Below are positions 8,076-18,147 of a stretch of 64,000 nucleotides of DNA, in pieces. The position numbers and the translations under genes are program-made. Under the pieces are notes generated by a model. The model had not been told where the DNA came from and did no database searches. It saw only the letters and a program-made list of their open reading frames with translations. Origin of the DNA: Oceanicoccus sp. KOV_DT_Chl (GTDB lineage: Bacteria > Pseudomonadota > Gammaproteobacteria > Pseudomonadales > Dasaniaceae). The DNA is taken from positions 558,001 to 622,000 of the forward strand of contig NZ_FQLF01000001.1 of NCBI RefSeq assembly GCF_900120175.1. Direction: 5' to 3'. Every line of letters begins with the position of its first letter. The stretch's first letter is position 1.

Positions 8076-9170
8076 ATGAAGCGGCAAATGAAGGTGGCTA
8101 TCGGCTCGCTGCTGGTGATTCTCGTAATCATCTTTGGCGTATTGCGGTTGGTACAAAGTTTGATCGATACAGGTGTGGCCAACTATTCACCGCCGCCAGT
8201 GACCATTTCAGCAGAGTCCGTGAAAACTGAAAATTGGGACATTTACATAAAGTCGGTTGGTTCTATTACTGCTGTAAACGGTGTCGATATTACCTCTGAA
8301 GTTGGCGGTCTGATACAGGAAATTTACTTTGCCTCAGGTATCGATGTCACTGAAGATCAGGTGTTGGTGCAATTGGATGACACCGTCGAGAAGGCGAACT
8401 TACGTAGCTATGCTGCGCAACTAAAATTAGCCAAAATAAACTTTGATCGAGATAAGCGTTTATTATCAAGCAACGCCATTTCCAAAACCGATTTTGATAC
8501 GGTTGAGGCAAAAATGATTGATGCCGAAGCGCAAGTTGATCGGACCAAAGCCTTAATTCAACAGAAAAAAATCCGCGCGCCGTTTTCTGGCCGTTTAGGT
8601 ATTCGTCAATTAAATGTTGGTGATTTCGTTAAGACTGGCGATCCGTTAGTAACCTTGCAGTCATTGGATTATTTACATGTCGATTTCTATGTGCCCGAGC
8701 AGTATTTTCCCAAGCTGGTTTTAGGTCAACGGGTGCATTTTACCGTGCAGGCATTTCCTGATCGGATTTTCGATGCAAAAGTATCCGCAATCAATGCCAA
8801 AGTGGATCAAAATACGCGTAATATTCAGGTTCGGGCGACGTTTAATAATGATGCACAAGAACTGTTACCAGGTATGTTTACCAATATTCAGGTGGTATTA
8901 GAACAGCAAAAATCGTTGGTTACTGTGCCGCAAACAGCTATTAGTTATAGCTTGTACGGTGATTCTGTTTTTGTTGTGGTGGAGGAGTCCAGTGCGACAG
9001 GTGATGTAATCAAACGGGTTGACCGGCGTTACATCAAAATATTAGAGAGGCGTGATCAACGTGTGGCTATTGTTGATGGGCTGGAAGCTGGCGAGTTAGT
9101 GGTATCCAGTGGTGACCTGAAATTAAATAACGGGTCTAAAGTGAATATTGATAATTCAGTTGAGCTATAG
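8076..9170 (+). CDS. RND efflux periplasmic adaptor (membrane fusion protein)
   Basis: A 364-residue HlyD/AcrA-family adaptor. An N-terminal hydrophobic anchor (about 8-25) is followed by a lipoyl half-motif (VGGLIQEIYFASGIDVTEDQVLVQLDD, beginning about residue 76), a coiled-coil hairpin (about 100-160), the second lipoyl half (IRAPFSGRLGIRQLNVGDFV, about 168-187) and a beta-barrel/membrane-proximal region. Adaptors of this kind connect an inner-membrane RND pump to an outer-membrane channel. The pump gene starts two bases after this stop. No TolC-like gene is nearby, so the channel is probably encoded elsewhere. No cognate regulator is adjacent. Confidence 0.9.
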   Translation: MKRQMKVAIGSLLVILVIIFGVLRLVQSLIDTGVANYSPPPVTISAESVKTENWDIYIKSVGSITAVNGVDITSEVGGLIQEIYFASGIDVTEDQVLVQLDDTVEKANLRSYAAQLKLAKINFDRDKRLLSSNAISKTDFDTVEAKMIDAEAQVDRTKALIQQKKIRAPFSGRLGIRQLNVGDFVKTGDPLVTLQSLDYLHVDFYVPEQYFPKLVLGQRVHFTVQAFPDRIFDAKVSAINAKVDQNTRNIQVRATFNNDAQELLPGMFTNIQVVLEQQKSLVTVPQTAISYSLYGDSVFVVVEESSATGDVIKRVDRRYIKILERRDQRVAIVDGLEAGELVVSSGDLKLNNGSKVNIDNSVEL

Positions 9171-9172
9171 CT

Positions 9173-12100
9173 ATGGATGAATCAATGCGCTTTACCGATA
9201 TATTTATCCGGCGGCCGGTGCTAGCGATAGTACTGAGTTTGTTTCTATTACTAATCGGGTTAAAAGCCTTTACTTCGTTACAGTTACGTCAGTATCCCGA
9301 AATTGTATATCCCACGATTAATATTACTACGGCTTATCCTGGTGCCAGCGCCAGTTTGATTAAGGGCTTTATCACCACTCCAATCCTCAATGCCATTACC
9401 AGTGTAGAAGGCATTGATTATGTTACTGCCCAAAGCAATGAAAGTGTTTCTTCGGTCACTGTGTATCTAAATCAGGATTATCCTGTCGATACTGCGCTGC
9501 TGGACCTGACCACTAAAATCAATAAGATCAGAAGTGAGTTGCCAACGGAGTCAGAAGCTCCGCTTGTTGAAAAAATGGAGGGCTTAGGCTCGGATACGCT
9601 GCAGTATATCGCTTTTTCAAGCGCTACCATGAGCGAGGAACAAATCACTGATTACTTGAGTAAAGTGGTGTTGCCACAACTTAGCACTGTCGAAGGGATG
9701 GGGCGGCTGATATTCGTGGTAAGCGCTCTTTTGCGATGCGGGTGTGGTTGGATGCAGAGAAAATGGCTGCCCATAAAATTACTGCCAATGATATTAATAC
9801 TGCGTTACGTGAAGCTAATTTCCAGAGCGCTGCCGGTAAAACGTATGACGAATTAGTAGTTTTTAATGTTACGGCTAAAACCGGCTTGTCTACGCCCACC
9901 CAGTTTGAAAATATTATTATCAAAAGTGAGCATACTTCATTGGTGCGCTTAAGCGATGTTGCCACAGTGGCGATGGGGCTGAAAATTATAATGAGGCGAT
10001 TCGTTTTGAAGGTTTGCGGACGGTTTTTGTCAGGACCCGCGCTGCGGCTGCGGCCAACCCCTTGGTGGTTGCTGAACAAGTACGCCAACTGGTTCCACTG
10101 TTGCAACAGCAACTGCCGCCACCTATTACCATGAACCTGGTCTTTGATAACACAGTCGCGATCGATGAGTCGATCAATGAGGTGGTTGTTACATTGATAG
10201 AAGCCAGCTTGATTGTGGTAGTGATCATTTTTATCTTTCTGGGTTCAATGCGTTCGGTGATTATTCCTGTGGTGACAATCCCGTTATCATTGGTCGGCGT
10301 ACTGACAGTGATGTTGTTATTGGGATTTTCAGTAAACCTGTTAACGTTGTTGGCGATGGTGCTGGCGATAGGTTTAGTGGTTGATGATGCGATTGTGGTC
10401 GTGGAAAATATCCAGCGCCATATCGAGGCGGGCGTGAGGCCGTTTGAAGCAGCATTGGAGGGAGCCAGAGAAATTGCGTTTCCGGTTATCGCGATGACAA
10501 TTACTTTGGCTGCCGTGTACGGGCCGATTGGGTTTTTAGGTGGTTTGACCGGCGCCTTGTTTACTGAATTTGCATTTACTCTGGCTGGCGCGGTGATCGT
10601 TTCCGGCGTTATCGCGTTAACCTTATCGCCGATGATGTGCTCTCAATTATTGACTATGGAAACCTCTGAGCAAGGCTTGGTAAAAAAGTTGGATGATTTT
10701 TTTGAGCGATTAAAGCTTCGTTATCAGGAAACCCTGCACAGTGCACTTAGCTATCGATCGGTAGCGTTAGTGATCTCAGTGGGAATATTGGGCAGTATTG
10801 GTTTTTTATACCAGTCTATTCCTCAAGAGTTGGCGCCGATTGAAGATGATGGCGTTGTTTATATATCGGGTGCGGCGCCGCTTTCGGCAAATTTACAGTA
10901 TGTGGAGAAGTTTGCCGAGAAAGTGGAAACCTTATCACTGGCTATTCCCGAACGTGATCGTAGTTTTATCTGGATGCAACAAAACAGTTTATTCTCATTG
11001 GTCTTATTAAAGCCATGGGGTGAACGGGAGCGCTCTAGTAAAGAGATAAGTGAAGAGTTACGCCAAACGCTGGGAGCTTCAGTGGCAGGCATGAACTTAT
11101 ATACGTTTAATTTTCCTTCTTTGCCTGGTGCACCAGCAGGTTTGCCCATGCAGTTTGTGTTAACGTCCACTGTGTCGGAAGAATTAATTTTTCAAGTAGC
11201 AAATAATATTAAGCAGGAGATGCAGCGTTCAGGAAAATTTGTTTTCGTTAATCAGGAATTAAAGTTCAATAAGCCGGAGCTGGTGCTGGATATCGATAGA
11301 GATCGGGCGGGTGAGCTGGGTATTTCAATGAAAGATATCGGCACTGCATTGTCTACACTACTTGGTGAAGGTAACGTCGGACGGTTTAGTATTGAGGATC
11401 GTAGTTATAAGGTGATACCCCAGGCGCAACAAAGTCTGCGTGTTAGTCCGGAAAGTCTTCAGAATTACTATGTGCGTACTGTGACCGGTGAAATGGTGCC
11501 GCTCACTACCATAGTTAGCCAGCGGGTAATTGCCAGTCCGAATAAACTAACCCAGTTTCAGCAGTTAAATTCGACAACGATCGGAGCCATGTTGGCGCCC
11601 GGGGTGACCATGGGGGATGCTATTGAGGCAGTGGAGTTAATTGCTGCTGCAAACTTGCCTGAAGGTTTCTCTCACGACTACATGGGTCAGTCACGTCAAT
11701 TTATGAAAGAGGGTAATGCATTATTGGTGACGTTCCTGTTTTCATTTTTATTAATTTACCTGGTGCTGGCTGCCCAATTCGAAAGTTTTCGTGATCCGTT
11801 GATTGTATTGGTGAGTGTACCTATGTCGATTTTTGGTGCTTTGGTGCCAATGACATTATTAAGTTCATTGAACGGGATAATGCCCGGCACTTTTGACTAC
11901 GCCTCATTAAATATCTATACCCAGATTGGTTTGGTGACGTTGATCGGCTTAATCAGTAAACATGGTATTTTAATCGTCGATTTTGCTAATAAGTTGCAGA
12001 TGCAAGGCCTGGATCCGGCAGAGGCGGTAGAGCGTGCAGCAGTAATGCGCTTGCGTCCAATACTGATGACTACTGCGGCGATGGTATTCGGCGTGCTGCC

Positions 12101-12326
12101 GTTGCTGTTGGCCTCTGGCGCGGGTGCAGAAAGCCGTAAAAGTATTGGTTTGGTGATCACGGCCGGGATGTCTATTGGCACTTTATTTACCTTGTACATA
12201 GTGCCGTGTTTATACACTTATATCGCTCGCTCCCGTGGTGCTGAGCCGCATTTTGTCGGGGTTGTTGAGGAGACAGGTTTGGTAACTGTTGATGGGCGCC
12301 AGGCTGATTGGGTGGGTAGGGACTAG
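9173..12326 (+). CDS. RND multidrug efflux pump, inner-membrane permease, frame broken twice
   Basis: About 1051 residues once two missing bases are restored, normal for an AcrB/MexF-type hydrophobe-efflux RND transporter. It begins FTDIFIRRPVLAIVLSL and contains the TM4 proton-relay pair in GLVVDDAIVVVENI and the late TM segment IGLVTLIGLISKHGILIVDFAN. The first break is near 9702 (expected GMGQADIRGKRSF; CAG reads as CG). The second is near 9976, in a G run (expected VAMGAENYNEAIRFEG). Reading frames shift by the same direction both times, as expected for single-base deletions. Translationally linked to the adaptor gene two bases upstream. Substrates cannot be read from sequence. Confidence 0.9.
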
Positions 12327-12335
12327 CTAAACGTT

Positions 12336-14528
12336 TTACAGTTCGAGCAGCAGGCGAAAACCAATATCGTCAGATTGGGTATCGGCTTTGATTGTTTTAA
12401 TACTGTCGCTACTAATCTCTTTATCGGGATCTTTATGTGAGCCGCCTGCGACGAGTGCTGTTTCGCAGCTGTTATCGACATTGGTACTGCTGCATTCATC
12501 TAGCCATTCGGCCACATTACCTGCGGTATCAAATAAGCCATAGGGATTAGCAGGGTAGGTACCTACTGGCGCAGTGGACGAGCTAAAAAATTTACTGAAC
12601 TCGCTATTACAGCCTTTGCGGCAGTTAGCCTTGTCTTTGCTGCGTTCTTGTCCCCACCAATAGGCGCTATCGCTACCGGCTTTACTGGCGTGTTGCCACT
12701 CCGCCTGGTTGGGTAATCGATATTTCTCACCGGTTTGTTCGCTCAACCATTTTGCATAAGCTTTAGCCTGAGTAAAGTTTACTGAGACTACAGGTCTATT
12801 CTCCCGTCCCCAACCCGCATCATCCGGTAGTGTCTGCTCGGTGTGCTGAGCATATTGATCGTACTGGGCAAAGGTTATTTCGTGCTGGCTAAGCGCTATC
12901 GCTAAATCGTTCGTGCGAGTCTGTACCACCATCGCCGGGCCGTCACCGCCGCTGGCGAGCTTGTCTTGTATGACTGTGCCTGCGGCTAACAAGCGCCGGG
13001 TGGGTTGTAAATTTACTTCGCGCTGAACATTTTTGTCGGCAATTTTTATCCAAAATGTCTCCGGAAAATAATGCTTGGCGCTCACTTTGATGTGGTAGTT
13101 GCCAGGGTTAAGTAAAATACCGTCGCGGTAGCGTGGTTTGATATTAAGAATTCGAACAATGGCATCGTCGGGTTGAGTGTCCACCGTTAATGCAAATTCC
13201 GGCATGGGTTCAGGTTCGGTAGTTACTTCGGCGATGATGTCTGTTTCCGTGGATGGTTCAGTATCGCTGTCAGCGTCTTCTGATATTTTTGTATCCATTG
13301 TTGTCGACTCAGCGGCATCAATCGGCGCTGCTTCGTTAACAGCGGCGATGGCTGCTGGGGGGATGGGCTGTTGATGTGGGGCGGGCCAGAAATAGAATGC
13401 GCCGGCACTGATCGCTATGACTATTAAGCAAGGGATGACAATGCGAGACCAGCGAAAGCCGACCGCAGCTTGTTCGATCGTATCCTGAATAAGCGGTAGA
13501 TCTGCGTAATGCTCGGGCAATTCTTCACTATCGTCATTAAGTATAAAAGAGTCTAGATCCTGCTGCTGCTTTTCACTGAGCTGAACCGTTTGGCTGGTGA
13601 ATTTGTTCTTACTCAGTAGCAATCGTTGTACCGATACGGTTACAGCGGTGGTCAGTGTATTGAAAAGGGCCCCGATAAGACCAAGCATTTGCAGCGTAGT
13701 AGAGCCCGATTGAGTCAGCTGCTTGGTGCCTTGGGTCAGTGACTTTTCCAGCTCATCCAGAGCAGTGATAACCTCGGCACCGGTCTGGAAGCGATTGGCT
13801 GCTTTTTTATCCATCATTTTTTCAATGATGTTCTGGAAAGATTTATGCTCGGCTGGCAGCTTTGGTATAGCCGAGGTCATGTGTTTTACCGCAATAGCTA
13901 CCGGATCATCACCGCTAAAGGGTACTTGCCCAGTAAGCATCTCATAAAATACTACCCCTAAACTGTAGATATCTGCGCGGCCATCAATCTCTTTGCCTTG
14001 GGCTTGCTCAGGGCTCATATAGTTGGGCGTGCCCAGCACCGAGCCAAAGTTGGTCATCTTGACGCTGCCTTTGAGTGCCTTGGCGATACCAAAGTCACAC
14101 AGTACTGCTGAATCATCCTCGCGAAACAGGATGTTGTCGGGTTTTACATCGCGATGAACATAGCCGCGCTCGTGGGCATAGTTGAGGGCGGAGGCCATTT
14201 CGCGGATGATGCGGATAGCTTGTTCAACACTGACGCCTTGATCCAGACGATCCTGCAACGGCATGCCGGGCAAGAAATCCATCGCAATATAGTTATAGTG
14301 TTTGTGGTTACCAACGTCATAAATTGACACGATATTGGGGTGGGAGAGTTTACCGACAATTTTGGCTTCACGATAAAAGCGGGTGCTGAAACTGGGGTCG
14401 CTGTTGAGGTTGGGCGACATGACCTTGATGGCTACTTCGCGGTCGACACTTTGTTGTATCGCCAGATAAACCGTCGACATGCCGCCTTGGCGAATTTTTC
14501 GCAAAATGCGATAACCCGGTATAGCCAT
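12336..14528 (-). CDS. Membrane Ser/Thr protein kinase with C-terminal formylglycine-enzyme-like domain
   Basis: A 730-residue protein. The N-terminal Hanks-type kinase domain (about 1-265) has a glycine loop, Lys35 in AIKVM, HRDVKPDN at 125-132 and DFG at 145-147, so it should be active. A linker, a single membrane span (about 370-392), an acidic Pro/Thr/Glu-rich stretch (about 395-450) and a PEGA-like beta segment follow. The last 220 residues form an FGE-sulfatase/SUMF1-type domain (RLPNQAEWQHA, YGLFDTAGNVAEWLDE, GFRLLLEL). That places the FGE-like domain in the periplasm. GGAGG lies 8 bases before ATG. It is divergent from a two-FHA protein gene that is a likely phosphorylation partner, and its end is 9 bases from the RND gene end. 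Confidence 0.88.
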   Translation of the reverse strand: MAIPGYRILRKIRQGGMSTVYLAIQQSVDREVAIKVMSPNLNSDPSFSTRFYREAKIVGKLSHPNIVSIYDVGNHKHYNYIAMDFLPGMPLQDRLDQGVSVEQAIRIIREMASALNYAHERGYVHRDVKPDNILFREDDSAVLCDFGIAKALKGSVKMTNFGSVLGTPNYMSPEQAQGKEIDGRADIYSLGVVFYEMLTGQVPFSGDDPVAIAVKHMTSAIPKLPAEHKSFQNIIEKMMDKKAANRFQTGAEVITALDELEKSLTQGTKQLTQSGSTTLQMLGLIGALFNTLTTAVTVSVQRLLLSKNKFTSQTVQLSEKQQQDLDSFILNDDSEELPEHYADLPLIQDTIEQAAVGFRWSRIVIPCLIVIAISAGAFYFWPAPHQQPIPPAAIAAVNEAAPIDAAESTTMDTKISEDADSDTEPSTETDIIAEVTTEPEPMPEFALTVDTQPDDAIVRILNIKPRYRDGILLNPGNYHIKVSAKHYFPETFWIKIADKNVQREVNLQPTRRLLAAGTVIQDKLASGGDGPAMVVQTRTNDLAIALSQHEITFAQYDQYAQHTEQTLPDDAGWGRENRPVVSVNFTQAKAYAKWLSEQTGEKYRLPNQAEWQHASKAGSDSAYWWGQERSKDKANCRKGCNSEFSKFFSSSTAPVGTYPANPYGLFDTAGNVAEWLDECSSTNVDNSCETALVAGGSHKDPDKEISSDSIKTIKADTQSDDIGFRLLLEL

Positions 14529-14861
14529 TAGCTAAGCCTCCAGCCACTGATGTTCAGGGCGGGGCAGGGCACCACTAAAAACTATCGATTAGGTTATTTG
14601 TCATCAATGAATTGTATAAATGTTAAAAAACCGTCTATTTTTATCAGCAACAAAGTGATTCAGTTAGCCTTTCCGCTTGTTGCTAAAGAATGCTAGCTAT
14701 CAGCTTAGTACAAATCACAGTAATATTTTTATCTGAGCCAGTAGAATTTTGTGGGCTGGTTGGCATTTTGGTAGATAAGCTGCCAGCGGGGCCGTGGTGC
14801 AGGGTATATTGCGCTACTGTCCTCTTTGGATACCAGTGATAGACTCCTTAAGAGAGGACGG
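14529..14861. other. Divergent intergenic region between kinase and FHA genes
   Basis: About 330 bases without a gene. It must hold the promoters of the leftward kinase gene and the rightward FHA gene. The part near 14580-14720 is A+T rich. I cannot pick convincing -35/-10 pairs by eye and see no repeat or RNA gene. Confidence 0.5.
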
Positions 14862-15739
14862 ATGTACAAATTACAGAGTAAAGATCAACCAGAGCGCAGT
14901 ATCTGGCTAGTCGGTGAAAAATTGACCTTGGGCAGCGATAAAAGCAATGACCTGGTGATTAATAGTCTCGGGGTCGATGCTTTTCATGCTGAGATCAAAA
15001 TAGAGCCTAATTGTTTACTATTAACTAGCCAGCCCGGTACTTGCTATGTCAATGGCTTGCCTGTGGATGGCGTTTATGAACTGGCAGCCAATGATGAGAT
15101 TCGAGTCGGCAAAGAGCGCCTGTTGATCATCGACCCAAAGCAACAGCCGGCCCCTGTGAAGCCCCGCGCGGCCGATAAACCCAAAGCAGATTGGGTGTTA
15201 GTCCCCGACCATGCCAAGTTAAAACAACGGGATTTTTCCATTGATAAGCCCGTGACTGTCGGTCGTTCAAAAGACTGTGAATTTGCTATCCCCTACAAAT
15301 TACTGTCCCGCGAGCATGCCAAACTCAGCGTTGAGAACGGGCAGCTACTACTGATCGATTTGGGCTCGGCGAATGGCTGTTACGTCAATGGTGAACGTGT
15401 CGATCAAGCTAAATTAAAGCATGGCGATAAGGTGGCATTTGCCAAATTGGCTTTCACTGTAGAAGGCCCGGTGCCTGATGAGCCAAAAAAGGCCAATAGC
15501 GCTGAGCAAATGAATAAAACCATTATCAGACCTGCGGTTAATCTGGGTGGGATTGTCGAGCGCAGCTCGGTAGAGAGTGCTGATAATTTCGATTCATCTG
15601 TCGACATGGACGAGTCTGATTTTGACCACACTACCGTGATACTGTCCCCTGAAAAGAGTAAACAGCGCTGGTTATTTGTAGCGGGGGCGTGGCCATCGTG
15701 TTGGTGCTAACCGCGTGGTGGCTACTGCAACAAGCGTAA
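14862..15739 (+). CDS. Two-FHA-domain protein with C-terminal membrane anchor, frame broken near the end
   Basis: About 292 residues after correction. A first degenerate FHA domain spans about 1-92 (LGSDKSNDLVI, then VNG). The second (about 110-190) is canonical, with GRSKDC 134-139, SREHAKL 149-155 and GSANGCYVNG 168-177, so it should bind phosphothreonine. After an acidic linker the uncorrected frame ends WPSCWC at 15710. Adding one G to the G5 run near 15682 continues as VAIVLVLTAWWLLQQA, a C-terminal transmembrane tail ending at 15739. GAGAGG upstream supports ATG 14862 rather than the GTG/other starts at 14826. Divergent from the Ser/Thr kinase gene, which suggests a kinase-reader pair at the membrane. 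Confidence 0.85.
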
Positions 15740-15872
15740 GTCAGACCGGCTAACTCTTACCATTTAGTTACCTCTGTAATTATCCTATTGTCCTTCTGTC
15801 AGTTGGCGATACTATGTTGCTATCGTTCTATTAATTAGTTATCACGTATAACTGATCGCAAAGGATCACATT

Positions 15873-16298
15873 GTGCACCACCAGCTTGATGACTGTATTT
15901 TTTGCCAAATAGCGCAGGGCAATGCGCCCGCGTCTAAAATACATGAAGACGAATTAACCCTAACGATGTTGGATATTTTTCCGGCGACTCCGGGGCATGT
16001 GCTCATTATTAGCAAAGCGCATTTTGATGATATTTTTACTGCTAGCCCTCAGGTATTGGCACAGATAGCGATAAATTCCTCGAAGATTGCCAAGGCCTTG
16101 CAAGCGGTGACCCAGGCTGATGGTTTGGGCATTTATCAGCTAAATAAAGCGGCGGCTGGGCAGACGGTTTTTCATTACCATATGCATCTTATTCCACAAT
16201 TTACCAATCAAAATATTGGTATTCATTCCAAGCAGGCTGCTGACCCTCAGCAGTTGGAAGCTATGGCGCAGCAATTACGGCAGGCGCTAAATGAGTGA
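15873..16298 (+). CDS. HIT family nucleotide-binding hydrolase
   Basis: A 141-residue histidine-triad protein. The N-terminal CIFCQIAQG and the catalytic triad HYHMHLIP (His-x-His-x-His) near residues 93-100 are clear. Family members hydrolyse nucleotide phosphoramidates or dinucleotides. I take GTG 15873 as the start because AAAGGA precedes it by about 9 bases and no ATG gives the full N-terminus. It stands 58 bases before an SDR gene, with no obvious functional link. Confidence 0.9.
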   Translation: MHHQLDDCIFCQIAQGNAPASKIHEDELTLTMLDIFPATPGHVLIISKAHFDDIFTASPQVLAQIAINSSKIAKALQAVTQADGLGIYQLNKAAAGQTVFHYHMHLIPQFTNQNIGIHSKQAADPQQLEAMAQQLRQALNE

Positions 16299-16356
16299 TT
16301 TTTAGCGTTACATGGCAATTATCGACCATCAATATAATGAATAAAAAAGGTTCACT

Positions 16357-17217
16357 ATGAAATATCAACAGCGGGATATGACAGGCCAGTGTTGTTTACT
16401 GACCGGCGCCACCAGCGGTATAGGCAAAGCAACAGCGATGGGGCTGGTGAAGCAGGGAGCTAGCCTTACTATTATTTGCCGTAACCGAGAGAAGGGAGAA
16501 GCGTTGGTCACAGAGCTGTCCGCACAGGCTTGCGAGCCAGTAACGTTAATCGTTGCCGATTTATCTTCGCAGGCGGATATTCGCCGAGCTGCAGCACAAT
16601 ATCTTGATTCGGGTAAACCCTTACATCTGCTCATTAATAATGCGGGTGTAGTGAATACCACTCGCAAAGAAACAGTTGATGGTATTGAAGATACTTTTGC
16701 GGTGAACCATTTGGCCTATTTTTTATTAACTAATTTACTGTTGCCAATAATTGAAGAGAGTGCGCCTGCTCGCATTATTAACGTCGCCTCCGGTGCCTAT
16801 ACGTTTGTTAAAAATATGGGGCTGGATGATCTCAACGCAAAGGGCTCTTATAAAACGTTTAAAGTTTACGGTCGTTCAAAACTCGGTAATATTCTATTTA
16901 CTCGAGAGCTATCCAAGCGTATGCGATCAAAGAATATAACTGTTAACTGTTTGCATCCGGGCGCGGTTAGTACCAGCTTGGGTACTCAAAACGGGATTAT
17001 GGGCAAGCTGTTGCCTTTTTTATTAAAACCGTTTTTTCGCACACCAGAGCAGGGTGCAGAAACCAGCTTGTATTTAGCGCTGGCAGACCAGCTAGGTAAT
17101 ACCAGTGGTCGCTATTACAGTAATTGCAAAGAAGTGAAGCTTAAGTCTTGGGCGCAGGATGATGCAGAAGCTGCCGAGCTATGGCAGATAAGCGCGCAGA
17201 TGACCGGTTTAAAATAA
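16357..17217 (+). CDS. SDR family oxidoreductase, retinol-dehydrogenase-like
   Basis: A 286-residue classical SDR. The cofactor motif TGATSGIGKA is near 17-26, NNAGVV near 94-99, and the catalytic Tyr-x-x-x-Lys occurs as YGRSKLGN near 170-177. The C-terminal part (NCLHPGAVSTSL, then TPEQGAETSLYLAL) resembles RDH11-14 and WWOX-like SDRs, which act on lipophilic alcohols and ketones, usually with NADP(H). The substrate cannot be read. It heads a tightly spaced rightward group (amidohydrolase, GST-like, SnoaL-like, DUF4399, GST) that looks like one transcription unit. An AAGG ribosome site lies before the ATG. Confidence 0.87.
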   Translation: MKYQQRDMTGQCCLLTGATSGIGKATAMGLVKQGASLTIICRNREKGEALVTELSAQACEPVTLIVADLSSQADIRRAAAQYLDSGKPLHLLINNAGVVNTTRKETVDGIEDTFAVNHLAYFLLTNLLLPIIEESAPARIINVASGAYTFVKNMGLDDLNAKGSYKTFKVYGRSKLGNILFTRELSKRMRSKNITVNCLHPGAVSTSLGTQNGIMGKLLPFLLKPFFRTPEQGAETSLYLALADQLGNTSGRYYSNCKEVKLKSWAQDDAEAAELWQISAQMTGLK

Positions 17218-17256
17218 GATTTTTAAAACAATTTTTAGCACTAAAAGGTACAGATT

Positions 17257-18147
17257 ATGGTAATGCCCACGGATATCAAAGTAATAGACTTGATGTTAAA
17301 TGTCCCCGGCGATGATAACTCACAATGGTACGAGTTTATGAAGCCATTGTTGATGGATGAACAGAGTCGGCAGATGTTTAAAATGCCGGCGCAGTATATG
17401 TTTAAGGATATCCCGGATACGGGTAAAAAAGCAGATTACATTGCCTATACCGTTGAACAAATGGATAAACATAATATTCAGCTGGCGATGCTGGGCATTG
17501 ATGATCACAATGAAGTAGCTAAAGAAGCCTTGAAACGGTTTCCCGATCGGTTTGTCTGTTCTTATGAAGCTAACCCTAATAAGGGTATGGATGAAGTGCG
17601 TAAAATTCAGCGCCTGCATGCTGAATTTGATATTAAAGCAGTGTCCGGATTTCCCTCAGGCTTATGCCCGCAGGTGCCCATCAACGATAAAAAATGGTAT
17701 CCCATTTATAGTAAGTGTGTGGAACTGGATTTACCTTTTTGTGTCTGTGTCGGCGTGCCAGGACCAAGGTTACCGTTAGCGCCGCAGAAAGTTGAGTTAT
17801 TGGATGAAGTTTGTTGGTTTTTCCCTGAACTAAAAGTTGTGATGCGCCACGGTGCGGAACCTTGGGAGAATCTGGCGTGGAAACTCATGTTGAAATACCC
17901 TAACCTGTATTACTCTACCACTGCCTTTGCGCCTAAGTATTACCCTGAAGAAATTGTACACTTCGCTAATACCCGTGGCGCCGATCAGGTGCTTTATGCG
18001 GGATATTTTCCAATGGGCTTGTCTTTGGATCGAATCTTTAAAGAATTAAAAGATGTGCCCTTTAAGGATGATGTGTGGCCCAAGTTTTTACGGGAGAATG
18101 CGATTAAAGTATTCAAGTTGGAAGCAGCAGTTAAGGAATCTTCTTGA
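17257..18147 (+). CDS. Amidohydrolase family protein (ACMSD-like, amidohydrolase 2)
   Basis: A 296-residue TIM-barrel protein of the amidohydrolase-2 family. Recognisable parts are the domain body with ANPNKGMDEVRKI, the strand ELKVVMRHGAEPWENLAWKLM (near 190-210) carrying the conserved His, and the late GADQVLYAGYFPMGLSLDR, where related enzymes have G-S/T-D-x-P. Here the usual Asp is not evident (AGYFPMG), and the N-terminal H-x-H of metal-dependent members is replaced by VIDLMLN. Catalytic metal binding is therefore doubtful. Relatives in degradation clusters act as decarboxylases or hydrolases. The stop shares one base with the next gene's ATG, indicating translational coupling. Confidence 0.78.
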   Translation: MVMPTDIKVIDLMLNVPGDDNSQWYEFMKPLLMDEQSRQMFKMPAQYMFKDIPDTGKKADYIAYTVEQMDKHNIQLAMLGIDDHNEVAKEALKRFPDRFVCSYEANPNKGMDEVRKIQRLHAEFDIKAVSGFPSGLCPQVPINDKKWYPIYSKCVELDLPFCVCVGVPGPRLPLAPQKVELLDEVCWFFPELKVVMRHGAEPWENLAWKLMLKYPNLYYSTTAFAPKYYPEEIVHFANTRGADQVLYAGYFPMGLSLDRIFKELKDVPFKDDVWPKFLRENAIKVFKLEAAVKESS

